From Trypanosoma brucei gambiense DAL972 (Eukaryota > Euglenozoa > Kinetoplastea > Trypanosomatida > Trypanosomatidae): 64,000 bases of DNA. Shown here piece after piece: positions 33,536 through 43,053 of this stretch (the first letter of the stretch is position 1; every line of letters begins with the position of its first letter). The position numbers and the translations under genes are program-made. The notes beneath the pieces are model-generated. The model was not told where the DNA came from. It saw only the letters and a program-made list of their open reading frames with translations, and did not search any database. The stretch covers positions 3,410,001 to 3,474,000 of the forward strand of contig NC_026743.1 in the NCBI RefSeq assembly GCF_000210295.1. Reading direction: 5' to 3'.

Positions 33536-34889
33536 GTTTAATTATCTTCCCCCTTTTCACCCCACACACCCACACCGCACGCACGCACGAACGTAAATTT
33601 TTATGCGTTGAGACTCTTCCTTTTCTTTCTTTATTTCTTTACTAATTTATTCATCTCTTGAGTGTTTTGTCATAGTTTTATCATTATTTTTTTTTTTGCG
33701 TCTCCTTCCTTGATGCCGCTCAGCCGCTACACATGCCTTTTCTCGCCTTCCCTTCCTTTCTCTTCGGTGTTTTCTTTTTGCTTTCCTCCTTCTTCTTTTT
33801 CCCCCCTTTTTTTCTCCTTTCTTTTTCTTGTTTTAGTCTTAATTTTAGTTTTAGTTCTATTTTTATTGTTGTTGTTGCTTTCCCCTTGTTTTGCTCCTCC
33901 ATTTCCTTCATTCCTTCCCTTGTTTTAATGTTGCGGTTTTTTGTTCTGTTCTCTCCTTCAATGCTTCTTCCTTCTCCGAAATCGTGTTCGGTACGGGTTC
34001 AGATGAGAAGTCACACACACACACACAAAAAAAAAAAGAGATTCGGCCTCCTCCCGCTCCCCCTTTAGGTTCCAAAAAAAAAAAAGAGGCGTAACAGCAC
34101 TCACAGCACTGTTTCTCCATGTTTCTTTTCCTTCTTCTTCTTTTTTCCTCTTCTTTTGTTCGTTTAACATCAATGATATGTTTCGGTGAAAAGATAAAAC
34201 GAACTGTAGAAGAAAATGGGAGAAGGAGGAAGACCGATGCAGTGGCACACCATCTGCCAAAAGCGCATCTTTCTTCTGCTCTTCTTTTCTTTTCTTTTTA
34301 TTTCTATTCCTTCTCCTTCCTTTCCCATTTTAGTCACTTCCCCTTCACCTTCCCATAACGCCACACGCCACATGCCGTCCAAAGACAGTTTGGTGACGGT
34401 AGAAAAGGTTTTTTTTCCCCCATCCCACCACTTTAAATACCCCTCAAACATAAATAAATAAATAAATAAATTTATATATATATATATATACTTTTTTTTT
34501 CGTTTCTCTGTGCGCGAGCGGCTCCACGGCTGACGGTCAAGAATTTCTGAAACTCTGCTCCCTTCCCCTCCCTTCCCTTCCTCCTTCAGTAACAACACAA
34601 AAAGACGCTCCCTCGTCCTCCTCTAAGCGGAAGAGGAGTTCTGGGGTGAAACGAACTTCGAAACAAGAAAAAAAAAAGGTCTCGCAACACTCCCCACCTC
34701 CTAACCAATAAACACACACTTACAATCATTCCGCTACCAACCAACTCACTATCCTATACCTACGTGTTGAACTGCACGGAGCACAATTTATCTTTCCAGT
34801 CACGCAAAGACAAAAAGGAAGCGTCAAACCTCAGCGTCACTTTCTTCCACAAAGTGTAGTTCTGCAGCCGTTAACACTTTCACACACAC

Positions 34890-36740
34890 TTACATGGTGG
34901 GGCCTCCTCCTCCTCCTCCAAACATCCCGCGCATATTTCCTCCCGATGCTCCAAATCCCCCGCTGCCGAAACCGCCACCACCACCGCCGCCGCCGCGACC
35001 ACCGCCCATTCCAAAACCACCGCTGTTGCCGCCACGCCCGAAAACGTTGCTCATTCCAAAACCACCGCTGTTGCCACCCCGACCGCCGCGATAACCGCCA
35101 CCACCACCGCCGCCACCGCGACCACCGCCCATTCCAAAACCACCGCTGTTGCCACCACGCCCGAAACCGCGATAACCGCCGCCACCACCTCCACGGTTAT
35201 TGTTGTTGTTATTATTGTTGGGTCGCTTGGCCAGTGCACGAACTTCAGGAGAAATGACCTGATTGGTCTCATTGAGAAGTGGAATGAGATCATCCACAAT
35301 GTTGCGGTTCTTCTCGTTAAAAAATGAAATGGCGACGCCCACTTTGCCAGCACGGCCTGTGCGGCCGATGCGATGCACGTAATCGTCAATATTGCTCGGC
35401 ATGTCATATTGGATCACAACCCCGACGTTGGGGATGTCGAGTCCGCGAGAAGCTACGTCTGTTGCGACAAGAACTTGACAAGCGCCTGACTTAAACAGCC
35501 TGAGAGCCTCTTCGCGCTCACGCTGCACACGATCACCGTGGATAGAAACGCACGCCAACTCGCTATTGCGCAGGAAACGCTCCAAATAATCGGCATCACG
35601 CTTCTTTTCGACAAAAACGAGAACAAGCTTGCCTTCATTTTCACGAAGTAACGTGAGTAGCGCCTGACGCTTGTCCGGGTCCTCAATCCAGCGAACGTCC
35701 TGAGTGATATTCTCCGTTGTGGAGCCCACGCGTCCAACCTGAAGGAACGAGTGGCGGCACATAAACTCCCTGGCGAGCCGCTGAATCTCAACGGGAAAAG
35801 TGGCAGAATAGAGCAGAGTTTGGCGCTGACCTGCCCTTGGCATATCACTGTCTGGACCTTGAACAATCATCCGAATTTGCGGTTCAAATCCCATATCCAG
35901 CATTCGATCAGCTTCATCCAATATCAGGAAGCGGATTTCAGAGAAGCGGACGTATCCACGAGAGAACATATCCATAAGTCGTCCAGGGGTCGCAACAAGC
36001 AATTTACACCCGCGGGAGAGCTCATGTACCTGGTGGCGTGGATCAGCACCGCCATAGACGACTACACAGCGGACAGGCGTATGGTAGGTGAACTTGCGGG
36101 CTTCTCCATAGATCTGAAGAGAAAGCTCCCTCGTTGGTGCAAGGATAAGGGCTTGGGGGCTGGAGTGGCTGCCCGGGCTGTACGGAGGGCGGTTCGAAAT
36201 ATTCAACAGTATCTCGTTGATAGCAGGAATAAGGTACGAAGCTGTTTTCCCCGAACCAGTTTGTGCACACGCCATAAGATCCCGATGATTGAGCGCTGTT
36301 GGAATACCCAAGCTCTGCACAGGCGTTGGCTTGGTGTACCCACAGCGTTTCACATTTTCCAGCAGCACCGGAACCATGTTCATTTCACTGAACGATAACA
36401 CTGGTGCAATGTCGTTTGGCGTGATAGTCATATTCACCTCTCCGTGTTGGTCAAAGTTGATGCCCGGAGTGTGATCCTTAAATATGTCCTCATCGGCTGG
36501 CTCCTCACGGTGGTAGCCATGGCCGGAGGTTTCCCCTTGGTACGGCACGTTGCGACGGATAAATTCGCCACGACCACGGGAGGGGCCATCAAAACCTTCG
36601 CGCGGCCTTTGCTGATAACCACCATAGTTGTTGTACCCAACCTGGTGGCCGGCTTCGCCAAATGCTGGGGCGCGTGCCCACGGGTTGGCGTTGGGGTTGA
36701 ACTGCTGATGGCCGCCCTGGCCGAAATTCATGCCGTGCAT
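34890..36740 (-). CDS. DED1: DEAD-box RNA helicase DED1 (DDX3 type)
   Basis: The start is ATG 36740 (MHGMNFGQGG); the open frame extends 16 codons upstream only to a TTG. The protein has 616 residues. The full set of DEAD-box motifs is present: Q motif (F117, PTPVQ to Q142), AQTGSGKT 159-166, PTREL 202-206, TPGRL 251-255, DEAD 275-278, SAT 312-314, VATDVASRGLDIP from 425, and HRIGRTGR 456-463. The Gly/Asn-rich N-terminus and an Arg-Gly-Gly C-tail (with an Asn run and tandem GGFGMGGGRGG units) place it in the Ded1/DDX3 group. This ATP-dependent helicase helps scanning and translation initiation in the cytoplasm. A T-rich tract and AG about 10 bases upstream of the ATG suggest a short spliced 5' UTR. 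It precedes the 6.1-kb spacer, so the 3' UTR may be unusually long. Confidence 0.95.
   Translation of the reverse strand: MHGMNFGQGGHQQFNPNANPWARAPAFGEAGHQVGYNNYGGYQQRPREGFDGPSRGRGEFIRRNVPYQGETSGHGYHREEPADEDIFKDHTPGINFDQHGEVNMTITPNDIAPVLSFSEMNMVPVLLENVKRCGYTKPTPVQSLGIPTALNHRDLMACAQTGSGKTASYLIPAINEILLNISNRPPYSPGSHSSPQALILAPTRELSLQIYGEARKFTYHTPVRCVVVYGGADPRHQVHELSRGCKLLVATPGRLMDMFSRGYVRFSEIRFLILDEADRMLDMGFEPQIRMIVQGPDSDMPRAGQRQTLLYSATFPVEIQRLAREFMCRHSFLQVGRVGSTTENITQDVRWIEDPDKRQALLTLLRENEGKLVLVFVEKKRDADYLERFLRNSELACVSIHGDRVQREREEALRLFKSGACQVLVATDVASRGLDIPNVGVVIQYDMPSNIDDYVHRIGRTGRAGKVGVAISFFNEKNRNIVDDLIPLLNETNQVISPEVRALAKRPNNNNNNNNRGGGGGGYRGFGRGGNSGGFGMGGGRGGGGGGGGYRGGRGGNSGGFGMSNVFGRGGNSGGFGMGGGRGGGGGGGGFGSGGFGASGGNMRGMFGGGGGGPTM
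34975..35166. repeat. In-frame repeats coding the DED1 Gly-rich tail
   Basis: Two nearly identical blocks of about 68 bases (34975-35043 and 35098-35166) plus a partial third copy (35052-35083) encode the NSGGFGMGGGRGGGGGGGG units at the DED1 C-terminus. The copies differ at only a few third positions, which suggests recent slippage or unequal crossing-over. Confidence 0.8.
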
Positions 36741-38188
36741 TTTCAAATATCTTTTTTTTTTTTTGTGAGGGGCAAGATGGGTGCACAAGGTGGTGAAAGA
36801 CGTGTCAAAGATTTAAAGCAAACAAGTAACGCTCGTGTAAAGAAGGACAGAGGACAAACAGTTAGCATAAACACGAAAACGGAGCAAAAAAGCAGCGGAC
36901 CAAAGCATGGATACGCATGTGAGCAGTACGCAAAACAAAACAAAAAGGAATAAAAAATAGATCACGTTAAAAAAGCATTGAGGTGGTCACATGAATGGCT
37001 TGGGCTCACCTCAAACAATACTCACATCACTCACGAACACATAATTCGATGTTGGTGTGCCTCATCCAACGTTCCCTTGAGTGTTTTTGCACACAATATT
37101 CAGTGGAAGGGAAAAGTAACAAGATGTAGCAGCAAAGGGGGAAAACAATGGAATACAACAAAACAAAGTAAGCAATATAACAAGCTTCAACGGCCCAACA
37201 TTACACAAAACATGTTTTGCAACCACGTCACTGCACAAAAGCCTCAATCTTTTTTTCCCCACCACCACCAGCATAAATAAGGGGTCTCATATAATATGCC
37301 TGAGATAACCTCTTTTCCTCACAGCAAGAGCCCAGTAATTGCATCACCCCGCCCCCACCCGTTAAAAATAAAAAAATAAAAAGGACAAGGGCAACACCAT
37401 CGCGTTTGTTTTTGGAACAAATTATGCACGTCCGCGCGCGGATGTACGCACGGAAACTAACAATGGAACTAAACCTTATGTCTCTCAGCCTCCCGTGAGA
37501 ATATACGCTGCGTACACTTACACAGAAATTCGGTGAGGCCACGGCAGTGCAAGGAGTCCGCTTTGCAATGGGGCACAACTTCAGTGACAACTCTTTGGCA
37601 CGAATTGCAGTGTTGCCTGAGGAAAGAAATCGAGAAAAAAAAGTGTTTACACTTTGATCCTTCCGTCAATATCGTAAGGTTGCAGCATAAACCCTCCATG
37701 CTGTTCATATCTCAGTGCAAGCGCAGATGCAACAGCCGCCGTTCACTATTCCACGGATGGCATAATCATCGGCGGCATCAAGTTCCTGTCTGTCCTTACC
37801 TACAAATAATGATCTCAACAATAAACAAATAGCAAATACACGAAGGAAAAACAAAACGCAGGAGAAGGACACATGTGAAATGTTACAAGTGAGGCCGACA
37901 AAACCTCCGAAACCACAGGTTACACCACTTCTGCGCGGCGAATCCAAACATGCAGAACAACCTACACATTACATATCCCTCATTCTTTTCTAGTTCCCAC
38001 AAGAATCCTTCCCACAACGCACGTAAACGAACTCCACCACAGGTGGTAAACACGTGGCAGTATAACGGACGACGAGGAAGTAAAAAAAAAAAAAAATGTA
38101 CATATATTGGTCTGTATAGATATGTTTGCGTACGCATAAATTGATACAAGGAAGCGTCTTACACCGGGGTCGATTCACTGCCTCCGCC
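36741..38188. other. Spacer with two coding-like blocks
   Basis: The spacer between the TPR gene and DED1. It contains the candidate small gene at 37469-37708 and a second block at 37705-37799 whose composition looks coding. A strong pyrimidine tract ending in CAG lies at 37617-37643. Otherwise it is A-rich, with an imperfect GC-rich hairpin at 37424-37453. Confidence 0.5.
37469..37708 (-). CDS. Candidate small Cys-rich protein (79 aa), doubtful
   Basis: A frame with an ATG start whose second half has protein-like composition: CNSCQRVVTEVVPHCKADSL followed by HCRGLTEFLCKCTQR, with a regular pattern of Cys and His. Its middle (KHFFFSISFL) is encoded by an obvious pyrimidine tract that ends in CAG at 37617, a textbook splice acceptor. 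The acceptor may therefore cut the frame, and the gene may really be either non-coding or an exon of something else. No domain recognised. Confidence 0.25.
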   Translation of the reverse strand: MNSMEGLCCNLTILTEGSKCKHFFFSISFLRQHCNSCQRVVTEVVPHCKADSLHCRGLTEFLCKCTQRIFSREAERHKV

Positions 38189-40198
38189 TTATCTCCGTTT
38201 AACCTTCTTTCCGCTTCTTGTCAACATGAGGTCCTCCCGCAGCCGTTCCACATCGGTCCTGTACGGCTCCCAGAGTTCCATGAATTCGTATTGGAGAGAA
38301 GAGAAGACGGTTGGCTCAAGCGCACGCAGCCCCTGGAAATGTGATTCCACCATTTGATAACCGACAGCCGGAACGGCAACCAACGGCTTCTCGGCCTCTT
38401 TCTTATCGGTAGTTTTTGCCTTCTTGGGTTCTGCCGCCACGGGGGCCACTGGTTTTTCTCGTGCTTCATACGACACCTTGAACATCTCTTCATTCACTGG
38501 GTGTTTGGAAATTACGACATGTGCGATGGAGATGGTCATTTTCGTCAGCAGATCCGTCTCTGTGGCCGCTGCAAACGACACCACGGCTGAGGAGGTGGTT
38601 CTCTTCCTTCGTTTTGAGCTTTTTGGAAGAGGTTCACGGGGTTTCCAACCACGAACAACAGCACGTGAAAAGAAATTGGCCGCAACGTCAAACTTCCTCT
38701 CCTCAAATGCACCATCGGCCAAGATCAACATCGCTTCCGTAATGCTCTCAGGCGGAATCGATGGTCCCTGAGGAGAGGAAAGAGATACCTCTACAAACTT
38801 TTCGTAATCACGCAGCGCCGCTGCACGATCCTCGTGTGAATTTGATGGATACCTTTCACTGCGCTGGTAGAACGCGTTGGCTCGTTGCAGGTACGCCATA
38901 GCTCTGCAATAATGTTCCCCATGCATACTTAACAGAAGTGATAAGTCTACAATCGCATTATTGAAATTCTCCAGCTTCGATGCGTACACAGAAGCACGGC
39001 GCAAAAGCGTTTGTTGCCGCTCCAGCGCCGTCTGCCGGCGATCCAGGGCTTTAGAAAGTTCCTCCAACTCCGACTGCGTATCATTCATCATAGCACACAC
39101 ATCGGCTGCACGAAAGTGATACCTTGCGCAGTTGCTGCGCAGATGCTGAAGATTGCGAAGGTTCTCAAGAGCCAGCGGCACATCACCTGCTGCAATGGCA
39201 CCTTCGGCGGCCTCCTCGAAGGCATTTACGTATTCTACATTTGAGGCAGCCAGTTTGTAGAACTCGCGCGCCTGCCTCATCCGCTCATCTGCTACGCTAC
39301 AACACACGTGCACTTTTTCAGGGGAAGATTCGGCCGAAGCTTGTGAAAGTGACTCCTCTGCCTGCCGGTCCCTCACAAGACCCAAACAATAATACGCATG
39401 AGACTCATAAAAACTTGGTGAATCAAAGAATTTTGGACTCTTCGATGAAGGGGAAAGTATGGTAGAGTTTGACTCCTTTGCAAACCGCAACAACTCACGC
39501 AAGTGGTGTTCGGCACCCTCATAATGACCTGCCTTCAGAGCACATTGACCGGTGTGAGCCAGCATGGCCATGCTGGGCTCGTTAATGAAAAGGTACTTTT
39601 TGTACTCGTTGTACGCGTCGTCGTAATTTCCTAGATGTTCTTGACAGGAGGCTCGCAAGGCATATGTGGCCGAAGTGAGAGGATCTAAACGGCTGCTTAG
39701 TAGAAAGAAATTGAGGGCCTTCTGGTAGTCGCTCTGCCGCATCGCTACCTTCCCTAAGCGAGAGAGAATCCCCGCAACACAACTGTGGTTCTGCTCCGCC
39801 ATGCCTTCGGGTACAATTGCTCCGCTTTGAGTGTCGCCCACTGGATGGTTTCCACCCCGCTGCAACTGCTCTAAAGCAATCTGCAGGTAATTGTTCGCTT
39901 CGGTGAGTTTACCCTCATTCTCCAGTGCATCAGCACGGTCAATACACCATTGGACGGAAACTGCAAAATTCCACGCCGACGACGAGGCACCTTTAATGGT
40001 GGCTTCACGACGTGTGGCGAAAGGTACACCACACGTTCCACCGTAGCGGTCGGAGAAGGTATGATACGCCGGGGGTTCCCGGCCGGACTCAACTACCGAC
40101 CGATGGTACTCCTCAACAAGACGCCGTCTGAAAGCTGGGCAATCGTTTTTTGGCGGCACCACTTTGACGGCGGCGGCCTTTTTCTTTGAATCGCTCAT
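38189..40198 (-). CDS. TPR-repeat protein (669 aa)
   Basis: The gene starts at ATG 40198 (MSDSKKKAAAVKVVPPKND). TPR-like helical pairs run from about residue 85 to 530: WCIDRADALENEGKLTEANN, LGKVAMRQSDYQKALNFF, ALRASCQEHLGNYDDAYNEY, TGQCALKAGHYEGAEHHLRE, EEAAEGAIAAGDVPLALENL and RANAFYQRSERYPSNS, each with the G/A and Y/A positions of the TPR consensus. The C-terminal section is Lys/Ala/Pro-rich (KPVAPVAAEPKKAKTTDKKE) and the last residues are basic (RSGKKVKRR). TPR arrays bind protein partners. Flagellar and assembly TPR proteins look similar, but nothing here fixes the role. It lies between the kinesin-MORN gene and DED1. Confidence 0.9.
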   Translation of the reverse strand: MSDSKKKAAAVKVVPPKNDCPAFRRRLVEEYHRSVVESGREPPAYHTFSDRYGGTCGVPFATRREATIKGASSSAWNFAVSVQWCIDRADALENEGKLTEANNYLQIALEQLQRGGNHPVGDTQSGAIVPEGMAEQNHSCVAGILSRLGKVAMRQSDYQKALNFFLLSSRLDPLTSATYALRASCQEHLGNYDDAYNEYKKYLFINEPSMAMLAHTGQCALKAGHYEGAEHHLRELLRFAKESNSTILSPSSKSPKFFDSPSFYESHAYYCLGLVRDRQAEESLSQASAESSPEKVHVCCSVADERMRQAREFYKLAASNVEYVNAFEEAAEGAIAAGDVPLALENLRNLQHLRSNCARYHFRAADVCAMMNDTQSELEELSKALDRRQTALERQQTLLRRASVYASKLENFNNAIVDLSLLLSMHGEHYCRAMAYLQRANAFYQRSERYPSNSHEDRAAALRDYEKFVEVSLSSPQGPSIPPESITEAMLILADGAFEERKFDVAANFFSRAVVRGWKPREPLPKSSKRRKRTTSSAVVSFAAATETDLLTKMTISIAHVVISKHPVNEEMFKVSYEAREKPVAPVAAEPKKAKTTDKKEAEKPLVAVPAVGYQMVESHFQGLRALEPTVFSSLQYEFMELWEPYRTDVERLREDLMLTRSGKKVKRR

Positions 40199-40566
40199 CC
40201 TAAGGAAAATAATGACAATAGTAACACCAATAGCAGGTTATGAACGGAGTCAACCCTTTTTTTCACTTTTTTTTTCTCCTTCACGATTCTCAGACCCACC
40301 TGAGTAACACCTACACTAAACACAGACTCAGGCTAGTGTTCATATGGTAAAAAAAATAATAAAGAAAAAAAAGCATAACATATCAGGCAAGAATCACCAA
40401 CTGTAATAGTACAAGCAAAGTTAACCTGGCCCTAAGAAGGCCAACCGAGAGGGCACAACAACAGAATCATAGTGGTAGTCAAACATTCAAGACGAAAAAA
40501 AAAAAAGATGCAGATGTACAAACAAGCGAAATCTACACATAACAAAAGGGCGGAAACCCAACAACT
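40199..40566. other. Intergenic spacer
   Basis: Short spacer with T-rich and A-rich runs (40257-40275, 40346-40372, 40496-40506). No gene. Confidence 0.55.
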
Positions 40567-42723
40567 CTACTCTACATCCAAGCCCCATCCCTCGGCAACA
40601 TTCGTCCCAACTGATTCCTCCCCGTCTCTGCTGCTGTTTCCAGCGTCCAAATCATCGCCGCCGCCACTAGTGCTATCAACGTTCTTGGAGAGAGCCCCAA
40701 GGGGTGCAGAAACAAGAGGCGTCCGCCACTCTACATTCATTTCTGGGTACTCTTGAGCACGGCGATCACGTAATTTCAATTGCTCTAGTTCAAGTACCTC
40801 ATCGCAGCGAAGAAGACCCAATCGCGGAATGAAACGGCTGTTTTCATTCGTAGTTTTATCAGGCATATCCAGCATCGTACCACATTTGCAGATACCCTTC
40901 GACCACTCTCCAACAAAATACTGCTGCTTCTGCGTATAGCACCACAAGCCCGGACCTTCGCGAAGACCAAGGGCCCAGTAACCGTCATACCAGTCCCCGC
41001 TTGTTAAACGTAAGATCCCCCTACCGTAGTGCTGATCATCACGGAACTCACCCTTGTAGATATCTCCGTTAGCGAAGAACAACCTCCCAAACCCATCCCG
41101 CTTACCCCCGGACCACCCACCCTCGTAAACATCGCCATTCTCCTCCCACGATATTCCTACACCATCGCGCTTTCCTGCGAGCCATTCCCCACGATAGACA
41201 CGTACCCACGGTGACTTCACATCTTTTCGCAACCAGAGTGTTCCCTCGCCTTCACGTAATCCGTTGCGGAACTCACCCCGGTATTTGCTAAGTTTTTTTA
41301 GTAGTTCACCGAAGCCGCCAAACTTCCCGTCCTCCCACTGACCTTCGTATGATTCGGTCTTACGAGGCGTAAGAAAGATCCGTTTACGCATTCCGTGTGT
41401 GTCCACTTTTCCATGGAGGCGTTGGGCTCGAGTCTTGCAACGCTCAATGATGGCCGCCTCGGGATCCACCGCTGGGGATTTCACGGCCCCACGCCGTGGG
41501 TCAAACCCGTGTAATTTCCGATATATTTGCAATAATTTCTCCTCTGCCTCATTCAGGGGACAGCCATTAGCATCCGAGCCATACAACTCCGCCACAGCTT
41601 CAGCACCGAGTAGCTCCTCTTGCCGGCGCAGCTCTTTCAGCAATAGGCCACGTTCAGACACAACGACTATCGCCTTCAGGGCACAGCGCAACCGGCGGAA
41701 GTACTGCAAGTTTTCAAGCGTGTCAATTGACTCCTTAAACTGCAATGGATTTGTGCATCCAACAACAAAGGAGGCCTCAAGTCCAGAGATGAACTGGGAC
41801 ATTAATCGTGAAAACTTACACTCCATGAAAAATGACTGACTACTGCAGATGAGGTCATGGTGACCCTCTGGGGTTGTCGCCCGCGACCTACGCTTCTCAC
41901 GGTAATTAATAGAATGAATGACTGCTGCTCGAAGAAGAGTTACACTTACGTTGATACCACAACCCTCCTTCAGCTGATCACCTGCAACGCCCTTCAAACC
42001 GAGGCAGTCTGTCCCTTTGAGATGTACAAATGTCATTGAGCGTATTACAGTCTTTCCCGAATCCACTTTGGGAGTTGTGGAAACCATAAGCTGCAGGAAA
42101 CCATGCCAACGACTCTGCCGTTGCTTGGTGCGACGGACACGATTCCTGTTTCCACGTTCAAGTTGTTCGAGAAAATCCTCAAATGTTGGCACCCTAACTG
42201 CCATCAGATTTGGTATGACGAGACGGTCGAAAGTGTCACGGGTAACCGTATACGCTCTCTCTGATCCATCTTCGTCCAGCAAGTTGTCCTCCACGGAGTC
42301 GCGGTTCATCTCCCAATAACGCAGCACAATATCCGTCTCAAATTCCCCCGCAACAGCCCCGAGTCGTTGATAAAGTCCCCCCACCGTGTCATAAATAAGA
42401 CCAACAGATTCGTTGTCCCCGAATAAGGTGTGAGTCTTACCTGTAACAGCAAACCCCATGACAACCACGTTGGAGCTGAGACCTTGAGCAACCAGATCAA
42501 TCATCTCCAAGCCTATCGCATGGTATAGCTCCTCCTGCTTTGCAGAGCAGGGGAAGAAATAGTCACAGTCGTACATCAAACCTTCTGTGGCATCGGGAGA
42601 GTAGGCAAAAAGTTTTCCCTCGCTCTGCCTGACGTGTAATTTCACGCCAAGTATATCCTCTTCCGCAATGGGCCGCTCCCGCACAGCGATACGGACCCGG
42701 TCGAACGAACTGGAATTCTCCAT
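40567..42723 (-). CDS. Divergent kinesin motor fused to MORN repeats (718 aa)
   Basis: The frame is open to a GTG at 42870, with a stop further upstream and no ATG before 42723 (MENSSSFDRVRIAVRERP), which I take as the start. Residues about 8-350 are a kinesin-like motor: RVRIAVRERP opens beta-1, GFAVTGKTHTL (90-100) is an altered P-loop that keeps GKT, and NVSVTLLRAAVIHSI (258-272) matches the relay helix. The nucleotide switches are eroded: QSRWH replaces SSRSH (203-207) and HLKGTD replaces DLAGSE (234-239). Seven MORN repeats follow (about 459-615; YEGQWEDGKFGGFG, YRGEFRNGLREGEG, YEGGWSGGKRDGFG). MORN repeats usually bind membranes or proteins. ATP-driven motility is doubtful; a structural or tethering role is inferred. 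Confidence 0.88.
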   Translation of the reverse strand: MENSSSFDRVRIAVRERPIAEEDILGVKLHVRQSEGKLFAYSPDATEGLMYDCDYFFPCSAKQEELYHAIGLEMIDLVAQGLSSNVVVMGFAVTGKTHTLFGDNESVGLIYDTVGGLYQRLGAVAGEFETDIVLRYWEMNRDSVEDNLLDEDGSERAYTVTRDTFDRLVIPNLMAVRVPTFEDFLEQLERGNRNRVRRTKQRQSRWHGFLQLMVSTTPKVDSGKTVIRSMTFVHLKGTDCLGLKGVAGDQLKEGCGINVSVTLLRAAVIHSINYREKRRSRATTPEGHHDLICSSQSFFMECKFSRLMSQFISGLEASFVVGCTNPLQFKESIDTLENLQYFRRLRCALKAIVVVSERGLLLKELRRQEELLGAEAVAELYGSDANGCPLNEAEEKLLQIYRKLHGFDPRRGAVKSPAVDPEAAIIERCKTRAQRLHGKVDTHGMRKRIFLTPRKTESYEGQWEDGKFGGFGELLKKLSKYRGEFRNGLREGEGTLWLRKDVKSPWVRVYRGEWLAGKRDGVGISWEENGDVYEGGWSGGKRDGFGRLFFANGDIYKGEFRDDQHYGRGILRLTSGDWYDGYWALGLREGPGLWCYTQKQQYFVGEWSKGICKCGTMLDMPDKTTNENSRFIPRLGLLRCDEVLELEQLKLRDRRAQEYPEMNVEWRTPLVSAPLGALSKNVDSTSGGGDDLDAGNSSRDGEESVGTNVAEGWGLDVE

Positions 42724-43053
42724 ACAGTAACGACCCAATGTGCCTCCTTCCAAATTTGATATAACTAAAATGAGCTTGATGCCTACGCAGACAGCGAGAA
42801 AGGTAGTTAACAATTTTAAAAGAAAAAGACGGAGAAGAAGAGAGAAATTACCTGTTGAAAAACGTTTCACTCTTTTTCGGTAGTGTGCGGAAGCTCATGT
42901 CGCCTCTTTGTCTTCACAAGAGCCTGTGAAACAAAAGGGCCTCATTGAACAAAAAAAAAACGAATTCCTCTGTGCATTAGCAAAAACAAGCAATAATAAC
43001 AGAAGAGAAATTAATTCAAAGAAAAATAATTGAAACCACCGTTGACCGCCGAT
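42724..43053. other. Intergenic spacer
   Basis: RPL17 3' UTR and the kinesin-MORN 5' region. A pyrimidine-rich transcribed strand lies at about 42822-42848 (plus-strand purines). No gene. Confidence 0.55.

Larger units (their letters stand above)
28794..34889. other. 6.1-kb AT-rich gene-free spacer with assembly gap
   Basis: This spacer lies between DED1 and RPN8 and is by far the longest in the window. It is dominated by A/T homopolymers, TA runs and triplet repeats, and its purine bias alternates: the plus strand is mostly purine-rich at 29640-31380, pyrimidine-rich at 32330-32530 and 33600-33990, with A-rich patches at 32600-32780 and 33370-33540. It contains 100 Ns. Frames in it are homopolymer products (Phe/Leu/Lys strings). 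I see no tRNA, rRNA, retroposon or gene. It may be a very long DED1 3' UTR, an unassembled locus or both. Confidence 0.6.

Noticed and set aside
29205..34598. Many 60-140 codon frames in the long spacer
   Set aside because: They consist of strings of Phe, Leu, Lys, Asn or Ile from homopolymers and simple repeats; two run across the N gap.
28794..34889. A hidden retroposon (ingi/RIME or SLACS type) or satellite array
   Set aside because: I found no reverse-transcriptase-like frame, no conserved 5' signature and no unit repeated in tandem beyond simple repeats.
42724..42870. A hydrophobic 49-residue extension of the kinesin-MORN protein that looks like a signal peptide
   Set aside because: It begins at GTG with a stop upstream and no ATG; its hydrophobic residues come from a pyrimidine tract that is probably the splice signal.
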